64,000 nt of DNA, from the NCBI GenBank assembly GCA_964403525.1, contig CAYOGE010000005.1, positions 62,001 to 126,000 of the forward strand. The letters run 5' to 3'. The position numbers were made by a program, and so were the translations under genes. This DNA comes from JAJTGZ01 sp964403525 (GTDB lineage: Bacteria > Planctomycetota > Phycisphaerae > Phycisphaerales > UBA1924). Positions 58,338 to 64,000 of the stretch are shown piece after piece (positions within the stretch are counted from its first letter, which is position 1; each line of letters begins with the position of its first letter). The notes under the pieces are model-generated. The model was given only the letters and a program-made list of their open reading frames with translations. It did not search any database and was not told the DNA's origin.

Positions 58338-58357
58338 GATTGAAAACGCCTTCAATC
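58338..58357. terminator. Hairpin between convergent putA and M16 gene
   Basis: GATTGAA (58338-58344), loop AACGCC, TTCAATC (58351-58357) is a 7-bp AT-rich stem in the 103-bp convergent gap. It may be a weak bidirectional terminator. Confidence 0.35.
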
Positions 58358-58421
58358 AGGCTCCCGGTCACGCCACGTGCACGCCCGGGCGTCCGCTGTC
58401 TTGGGGGAGGCTTGCAGCGCG

Positions 58422-61238
58422 TTACTTCTTCTCACCCTCCGCAGTGACCTCGACCGCCTTGTCCAGAAGGTGCTTCACCTCGGGCGTCGCCTCAAGCTGA
58501 GCCCGGATCAGCGTGCTGTCGCCAACCAGCACCAGCACCGCGTGATCAAGGTCGACCGCCGTCTTGGCGATCGCGTTGAGCGCCCGCTGATCCACGGTCT
58601 TCATCCGGGCAAACTCCGCCGCCAGGCTCGACCACGGCAGCCGGTCCTCAACGGTGTTGAGCGCCACGCCCGTCACGCCACCGATCGTGCCGAACGGTTC
58701 GACCATGTTGTCCATCGTCACCGCGCCGGCTTTGGCGGCCTCCTCAGCGCTGATGTCACCCGAGCCGATCCGCGTCAACTCGCCCATGAACTCCTTGAGC
58801 GCTGCGCCGGTCGCGTCGGCCCGAACAGCGCTGCTGGCGGTGAAGCTGCCGACCGTCGGCCCCATGCTGAAGCCCGTGCGGGCGCCGTAGGTGTACCCGT
58901 GCACCTCGCGCAGGTTGTTGTTCAGCCGGCTGGTAAACGAGCCGCCCAGCAGCGTGTTGAGCATGTTCAGCTCCGCGCGGCGGGGGTCGTTCGCGCCGGC
59001 GCCCGGTGCCCGCAGGTGCACCATCGTCTGCACCGCCCCCGGACGGTCGACGATGAGCACGCGCATCCCGCCCGTGTCGGTCTTCGGTGCAACCACCGGC
59101 GCACGCCCCTTGGGGGCTTCCGCCCCGGGCGGCAGCCTGCCGCCGAAGTGCTTCTCCAGCAGCGAGCGGGCCTCGTCCGGCGTGATCTCGCCGCTGAGCA
59201 CGATTGTCGCCTTCGCCGACTTGACGATCTCGTTGTGCGACGCCACCGCGTCGGCCAGCGTCAGTGACTCAACGCTCGCGATGCTGCCGCCAACCGGCGA
59301 GCCGTACGCGGTCTCGCCGCCGAACAACGCGCGGGCGCTCACCTTCGGCGCAACCGCCCGCGGCTCGTCGTTCTCCTGGCGCAGCCCGTCGATGCGCAGG
59401 CGCTTCACCCGGGCGAAGTCGTCCGCGTTCATCCGGGGCGCAAGCACCGCGCCCGCCGCCAGGCCCATCGCCTCATCCAGGTTCTTCTTCAGCACGCTGA
59501 GGTTCACGTTGAACCCTTCAACGTCAGCCCCGGCGCCGAACGACGCCCCAAGCGACTGCATCTTCGCCGCAAACGCCGCCCCGTCCAGCCCGCCCGTCCC
59601 TTCGCTGAGCATCCGCGCCATCGTCGCCGCGCGCCCCGCCTTCTCCGCGGGGTCCCAGCCGCTCCCCGCGGGCGGGGTGAACAGGATCCCCATCGAAACC
59701 AGCGGCAGGCCCGGACGGCTGAAAACCATCGCCTCCATCCCGTTCGAGAGCGAGATCGTCACGGGCGTCGGCGGAGTAAACGGCGCAGACGGCAGGTCCG
59801 CAGGGCGCTCGTCCCGCCCGCTCGCCGCACGCTCCGGCTCCTCCGGCAGTACCACGCCGACAAGGCGCGCGTCGAGTGTCAGCACCTTCTTCGCCCACGC
59901 CTTGACCGACTCGGCCGTCGCGTTGCGGTACCGGTCAAGGTCGCGCTTGAGCCCGTCGGCGGGGTTGAACGCCGGGTTCCCCGCGTTGAACCCGAAGTAG
60001 TAGAGGTACTCGTTGAGCGCGTCGGCCCGCGCCTCGATGCTCTGCAGCCGCGTGAGCTTGCCGACCTCGATCTGCGTCTTGCGCTGCTCCAGCTCCGCCG
60101 CCGTCGGCCCCTCGTTGATCAGGCGGGTCAGCTCCTCCTCCATGATCGCCTCAACTCGGGCCAGGTCGGCGTCGGGCTTGGTCATCACCGTCACCCTGAA
60201 CACCGACGAAAGCGCCGACGAGTCCTGCGAGGCGCTCACCTCCGCCGCCAGCCCTTCCTGCACAACCAGGCGCTTGTAGAGCCGGCTCCCGTTGCCGTCG
60301 CTCAGGATGAGCCCGATCAAGTCCATCTCCGCGTCACCCTCGCTCAGCTGCCCCGGGCTGTGGAACGCGAACTCAACCGCCGGGAGCTGCACCTTGTCGA
60401 GGTACGTCGCCCGCAGCACGCGGTCGAGCTTCGGCATCGGCACCTTCACCTGCGGCGCCGTGTTGCCGGGCGGCAGCGTTCCGAACAGCTTCGCCACCAG
60501 CGGCTTGATCGCGTTGGAGTCAAAGTCCCCGGCGACGACCAGCGCGGTGTTCCCCGCGGTGTAGAACGTGCTGAAAAAGTTCTTCACATCGTCAACCTGC
60601 GCCGCCTCAAGGTCGGCGTGCGTGCCGATCACGCCGTTGTGGTACGGGTGACCCGCGGGGTAGAGGAGCTGGTAGCTCGCCTCGTACGCACGGCCGTACG
60701 GCGCGTTCTCCGTCGTCTGGCGGCGCTCGTTCCGAACCACGTCGCGCTGCTTGTCGAGCTTCTCCTGCGTCATCATCAGGCCCATGTCCTCGAGCCGGTC
60801 GGCGTCGAGCCACAGCAGCGTCGGCAGCAGGCTCGAAGGGCCGCTGGAGAAGTAGTTGGTCCGGTCAAGGCTCGTGCTGGCGTTGTTGCTGCCGCCGCCC
60901 GCCTCCATCAGGTTGTCAAAGTCCCCGCCCGGCACGCGCTTGGTCCCCATGAACATCAGGTGCTCGAACAGGTGGGCGAACCCCGAGCGGCCCGGCGGCT
61001 CATTCCGCGCGCCCACCCGGTACCACGTGTTCACCGACGCCCGCGGCAGCGTGTGGTCCTCCATCAGCGTCACCCGCAGCCCGTTGGGGAGCGTGTACGT
61101 CTCGCAGGGGATCGAGTAGGCCTCGCTGGAGACCGAGGCAGGCTGGTCGCCCGGCTGCTTCTGCTGCGATCCGCAACCCGCGGCCAGCAAGAGACAAAGG
61201 GTGGCCGGGAGCACGATGAACCGGTGGTGATTGGTCAT
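58422..61238 (-). CDS. M16 (insulinase/pitrilysin) double-domain peptidase, lipoprotein
   Basis: The 938-residue product has a lipobox LLLAAGC. Two M16 modules follow. The first carries the inverted zinc motif H-L-F-E-H in 'GFAHLFEHLMFMGTKRVPGG' and its downstream Glu in the segment NERRQTTENAPYGRAYE. The second ('ISLSNGMEAMVFSRPGLPLV' and onward) lacks HxxEH, as is normal for the non-catalytic partner half. The R/Y pair 'NNNLREVHGYTYGARTGFSM' is conserved. It degrades peptides in the periplasm or at the outer membrane. Start ATG 61238 fits the lipoprotein signal; no ribosome binding site is visible, and the open frame upstream is a shadow. It converges with putA. Confidence 0.9.
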   Translation of the reverse strand: MTNHHRFIVLPATLCLLLAAGCGSQQKQPGDQPASVSSEAYSIPCETYTLPNGLRVTLMEDHTLPRASVNTWYRVGARNEPPGRSGFAHLFEHLMFMGTKRVPGGDFDNLMEAGGGSNNASTSLDRTNYFSSGPSSLLPTLLWLDADRLEDMGLMMTQEKLDKQRDVVRNERRQTTENAPYGRAYEASYQLLYPAGHPYHNGVIGTHADLEAAQVDDVKNFFSTFYTAGNTALVVAGDFDSNAIKPLVAKLFGTLPPGNTAPQVKVPMPKLDRVLRATYLDKVQLPAVEFAFHSPGQLSEGDAEMDLIGLILSDGNGSRLYKRLVVQEGLAAEVSASQDSSALSSVFRVTVMTKPDADLARVEAIMEEELTRLINEGPTAAELEQRKTQIEVGKLTRLQSIEARADALNEYLYYFGFNAGNPAFNPADGLKRDLDRYRNATAESVKAWAKKVLTLDARLVGVVLPEEPERAASGRDERPADLPSAPFTPPTPVTISLSNGMEAMVFSRPGLPLVSMGILFTPPAGSGWDPAEKAGRAATMARMLSEGTGGLDGAAFAAKMQSLGASFGAGADVEGFNVNLSVLKKNLDEAMGLAAGAVLAPRMNADDFARVKRLRIDGLRQENDEPRAVAPKVSARALFGGETAYGSPVGGSIASVESLTLADAVASHNEIVKSAKATIVLSGEITPDEARSLLEKHFGGRLPPGAEAPKGRAPVVAPKTDTGGMRVLIVDRPGAVQTMVHLRAPGAGANDPRRAELNMLNTLLGGSFTSRLNNNLREVHGYTYGARTGFSMGPTVGSFTASSAVRADATGAALKEFMGELTRIGSGDISAEEAAKAGAVTMDNMVEPFGTIGGVTGVALNTVEDRLPWSSLAAEFARMKTVDQRALNAIAKTAVDLDHAVLVLVGDSTLIRAQLEATPEVKHLLDKAVEVTAEGEKK

Positions 61239-61437
61239 AGGGGAAAAGGATAGTCGCGGGTAAAAGGTGTTCCGAACAACGTCCATCCTCTCAGACGCGC
61301 CCCAACCAGACACGCCCACGGAATCAACCCGCAGAATCTGCACGCGCCGCGGGCAACTGACAGCCACAAGTCTGCGTACCAGTCTCTCTACAGACAGCCG
61401 CCGTACCGGCCTTGATTCGCGGTAAGAAAGGACCACC

Positions 61438-62865
61438 GTGCAGACTTTGCTCGTCGCCTGCTCTTGCTGGCTCATACCTATCGCCGCTTCGGCCCAGACA
61501 ATGCCAGACTACGTAGATGCCCTCCCCCTCCCTGTGCCGAACGACGCATGGGTGTGGGCCGGTAGTCCCCCCGGCGATACGGGCCGCCTGTTCGTGCTGG
61601 AAGGTGGGGGCCGTGTACGCATCCTCACCATCGCCCGCCCCGTTGGCCAATTGCCCATATACACACTCCTCCCAAACGACTTCGCATCAGTCGTGACGCC
61701 GCAGGCGCGCAGCGCCGCCTTCGCTCCAGACTTCGCCTCCAGCGGCAAGTTCTACATCGCTCACGAGTCGGGCAGTTCCAACTCACGGATCACCGAGTTC
61801 ACCGTCTCGCCGACCGACCCCAACACCACCAACCCGGCGTCGGCCCGCACCATCCGAGAGTTCAGCAGCCTGACCTTCGACCACGCGCTCGGCTCGATCC
61901 ACTTCGGCCGAGACGGCATGCTCTACATCGGCGTCGGTGACGGCATGCAGAGCGCCAACAGCCAGCTGCTCACGACGTTCAAGGGAAAGATGCTCCGCAT
62001 CGACGTCCGCTCACCCATCGATGACTTCCCAGACGACGACACCCGCAACTACCACATCCCCGCCGACAACCCCCTCGCCACCCGCACGGGCGTAGCCCCC
62101 GAGATCTGGCACATCGGCCTGCGCAACCCGTGGCGATGGTCGTTCGACCGCTGGAGCGGCGGCATGTGGATCTGCGATGTGGGCGGCAGCCGGGCCGGCG
62201 AGATCGACCGGCTCCCCCTCGCCCAACCCGGCTACGCCAACCTCGGCTGGCCCTGCTTCGACGGCACTGCGCAAGGTTCCTGCTCGCTCAACCCTGACTT
62301 TACGACCGCCCAGTTGACGCCCCCGCTGCTCTCGTTCAACCGTGAGGGCGGGCAGTGCTCCACCAGCGGCGGAGTCATGTACCGCGGCAGCGACATCCGC
62401 CCCTGGCGCGGCAGGTTCGTCTGGTCTGACGCCTGCGCTGCGCAGGTCTACTCGGCCGCGTTCGTCGCTGGTGAGCTCGTGGATGTGCAGACCCACGCAG
62501 CGCAGCTCCGCCACGCGACGACCGGCAACACCGTCAGCCTGAGCAGCATCTCGATGATCGCCGAGGACGGCGCGGGCGAGCTCTACATCCTCCAGGCCAA
62601 CCGCGGCACAAGCAGCGGCGGCACCATCTACCGCATCGTCGCCGCCGGCGTGCAGCCCCCCCTCGCAGACATGGGCAGCCAGGGCGGCCAGCCCGGCGCA
62701 GACGGCGTGCTGGACAACAACGATTTCATCGCGTTCATCGACTACTTCTTCAACAACGACCCACGCGCCGACGTCGGTGCCCAGGGCGGCGTTCGCGGCG
62801 TCGACCAGAAGCTCGATAACAACGACTTTATCTCGTTCATCGACGCCTTCTTTCAAGGCAACTGA
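61438..62865 (+). CDS. Secreted PQQ-type sugar dehydrogenase (beta-propeller) with variant dockerin tail
   Basis: The 475-residue product starts at GTG 61438 with AAAGGA upstream and a signal peptide ending AASAQ. The six-bladed propeller of the glucose/sorbosone dehydrogenase family shows DHALGSIHFGRDGMLYIGVG, 'TFKGKMLRIDV', 'EIWHIGLRNPWRWSFDRWSG' and GSRAGEIDRLPLAQPGYANL. It then has 'QCSTSGGVMYRGSDI'. The C-terminus carries two EF-hand-like units with enlarged loops (ADMGSQGG...GVLDNNDFIAFIDYFF and ADVGAQGG...KLDNNDFISFIDAFF), the same pattern as in the subtilase at 44848-48630. PQQ use is expected from the family; cofactor residues were not checked. Confidence 0.88.
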   Translation: MQTLLVACSCWLIPIAASAQTMPDYVDALPLPVPNDAWVWAGSPPGDTGRLFVLEGGGRVRILTIARPVGQLPIYTLLPNDFASVVTPQARSAAFAPDFASSGKFYIAHESGSSNSRITEFTVSPTDPNTTNPASARTIREFSSLTFDHALGSIHFGRDGMLYIGVGDGMQSANSQLLTTFKGKMLRIDVRSPIDDFPDDDTRNYHIPADNPLATRTGVAPEIWHIGLRNPWRWSFDRWSGGMWICDVGGSRAGEIDRLPLAQPGYANLGWPCFDGTAQGSCSLNPDFTTAQLTPPLLSFNREGGQCSTSGGVMYRGSDIRPWRGRFVWSDACAAQVYSAAFVAGELVDVQTHAAQLRHATTGNTVSLSSISMIAEDGAGELYILQANRGTSSGGTIYRIVAAGVQPPLADMGSQGGQPGADGVLDNNDFIAFIDYFFNNDPRADVGAQGGVRGVDQKLDNNDFISFIDAFFQGN

Positions 62866-62931
62866 CGCGAAACCGGCCTGCGCCCTCCTCCGCGCTGCGC
62901 ACGCGCCCGCAAAGTTCGGTATGCTGCACAG

Positions 62932-64000
62932 ATGAAGCGAACGCTGCTGCTCGTTGTCGCTATCGCCGCCTCGCTCGTCGGTGCTTGCACGTCAGGCCCG
63001 CCCACGCCCACCGGCCTCCACGGCAGCCTGCTGATCATCGGCGGCGGGCTCGACGACGACAACAAGCCCGTTTACCACCGCTTCATCGAGCTCGCTTCGG
63101 CAAGCGGCGCGCCGCGGATCGTCATCGCCACCGCAGCCAGCGCCGACCAGGACGTTAACGCCAAGGGCAAGACCGAGTCTCTGCACGCATACGCCCCCAG
63201 CATCCCCATCGACGTCATCACCCGCGAGACCCCGCAGGCCGAAACCGTCGCCCTCGTTGACGCCGCAACGGCCATGTTCTTCACCGGCGGCGACCAGAAA
63301 CGCATCGTCGACCGCTACCGCCCAAACGGCATCGACACGCCAGAAGCAGCCGCCATGCGCCGCCTGCTCGACCGTGGCGGCGTCATCGCCGGCACCAGCG
63401 CCGGCGATGCCATGATGTCAGACCCGATGTTCCACACCGGCCGCTCAACCGAAGCACTGGGCATCCGCTCAATGGCAACGGGCAACACCGACGACGACGA
63501 CCCCGCCACGAAGAACACGCCCACGCGACCCCTCGGCCCGCAGATCGGGCCGGGCATGGGGCTTCTTCCGTGGGCGATCACCGACTCGCACTTCTTCGAG
63601 CGCAACCGCGTCGGACGCCTCGTCGCGGCACAGGAAGCCGCCGGCAAGCGCCTGGGAATCGGCGTCGGTGAAGACGCCTGCGTGGAAGTGAACCTCTCGA
63701 CAGGTCTGCTCACCGGGATCAGCGTCGCCGACTCACTCCTTGTTGATACCGGCTCGCTGCAGCGCGACGGGCTCGCACGCCGCGCAGTCGCCGCCAAGGT
63801 GATCAAGCAGGGCACCCGCGTATGGCTCACAGACCTCCTCGCCTCGCCACCGCCGGCGGTCGTCCCCGCGCCAGCAGGCCCGCGCACGACGATCTCCGTC
63901 GTCGAGCCCGGCCAGAACCGCCAGCTCGCATCGTGGCGCTTCTTCCGCCGTGCGGGCGAAACCGGCACCGGGGTGTCGTACCTCCCCCTTGACGACTGGG
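62932..64000 (+). CDS. Cyanophycinase-like S51 peptidase, lipoprotein (3' end outside the window)
   Basis: The frame opens at ATG 62932 and runs past the window edge (356 codons visible). A lipoprotein signal is present (VVAIAASLVGAC). The S51 fold shows GSLLIIGGGLDDD, RIVIATAAS, MFFTGGDQKRIV, the nucleophile Ser156 in 'GGVIAGTSAGDAMMSDPMFH', GPGMGLLPWAITDSHFFER and a later GIGVGEDACVEV. Cyanophycinases hydrolyse the Asp-Arg polymer cyanophycin to dipeptides; an exported lipoprotein form would act on polymer or isoaspartyl peptides outside the cytoplasm. No cyanophycin synthetase lies in the window, so the substrate is uncertain. Confidence 0.85.
   Translation, partial: MKRTLLLVVAIAASLVGACTSGPPTPTGLHGSLLIIGGGLDDDNKPVYHRFIELASASGAPRIVIATAASADQDVNAKGKTESLHAYAPSIPIDVITRETPQAETVALVDAATAMFFTGGDQKRIVDRYRPNGIDTPEAAAMRRLLDRGGVIAGTSAGDAMMSDPMFHTGRSTEALGIRSMATGNTDDDDPATKNTPTRPLGPQIGPGMGLLPWAITDSHFFERNRVGRLVAAQEAAGKRLGIGVGEDACVEVNLSTGLLTGISVADSLLVDTGSLQRDGLARRAVAAKVIKQGTRVWLTDLLASPPPAVVPAPAGPRTTISVVEPGQNRQLASWRFFRRAGETGTGVSYLPLDDW

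Noticed and set aside
58422..59760. Broken second protease domain in the M16 gene, because it lacks HxxEH
   Set aside because: Two-module M16 proteins normally have one catalytic and one inactive half; the rest of the second module is intact.

Overview
The window is high-GC bacterial DNA that most resembles a planctomycete of the class Phycisphaerae. The markers are a DUF1549/DUF1553 cytochrome c protein followed by a DUF1501 protein, an ECF sigma factor of the planctomycete type translationally coupled to a Ser/Thr kinase with TPR repeats, dockerin-like EF-hand tails on secreted proteins, and BamD- and LptE-like lipoproteins that imply an outer membrane. Start codons are often GTG, and a purine-rich AAGGA-type ribosome binding site is visible for only part of the genes. 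No genus can be named from the sequence alone.

Layout. 1-4250: end of one gene, tRNA-Pro(CGG), then two secreted DUF1254/DUF1214 proteins bracketed on both sides by the same set of tRNA-like 3' fragments and hairpins, which looks like an integrated cassette. 4308-7200: membrane thioredoxin, an SbtA-type bicarbonate transporter with a divergent winged-helix regulator, and a VOC protein. 7386-12454: frr, then sucA-sucB. 12695-18450: a PAS-like/LuxR regulator, then a polyhydroxyalkanoate (PHA) locus of phasin-phaE-phaC-SDR-phaB on the minus strand with phaR divergent. 18567-22625: glutamate dehydrogenase, a receiver-like protein, a DUF2934 protein, and a BamD-like/LptE lipoprotein pair. 22680-31814: DUF1549/1553, DUF1501, dipeptidase, M48 lipoprotein, ubiE, rdgB and a HEAT-like membrane protein. 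31904-42286: an ALDH7-type dehydrogenase, rpiA, msrA, a small dockerin protein, icd, DUF1015, purQ, a zinc-ribbon membrane protein and mnmA. 42393-52000: beta-helix protein, DUF2891, a large secreted subtilase, and the sigma factor/kinase pair. 51981-58318: a tightly overlapping ribF-nrnA-methyltransferase operon and divergent putA. 58422-64000: M16 double peptidase, PQQ-type sugar dehydrogenase, and a cyanophycinase cut by the window edge.

Functionally the window combines central carbon metabolism (sucAB, icd, rpiA), amino-acid catabolism (putA, gdhA, ALDH7, dipeptidase), carbon storage (PHA), and envelope or extracellular proteins. The least expected signals are a 74-bp palindromic insertion that keeps putA in frame, a tandem EF-hand variant with an enlarged loop at the C-terminus of two unrelated secreted enzymes, the tRNA-fragment brackets around the DUF1254 pair, and palindromic operator candidates in three divergent promoter regions (sbtA, phaP/phaR, M48/ubiE). 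No rRNA, CRISPR array, transposase or phage gene was seen.
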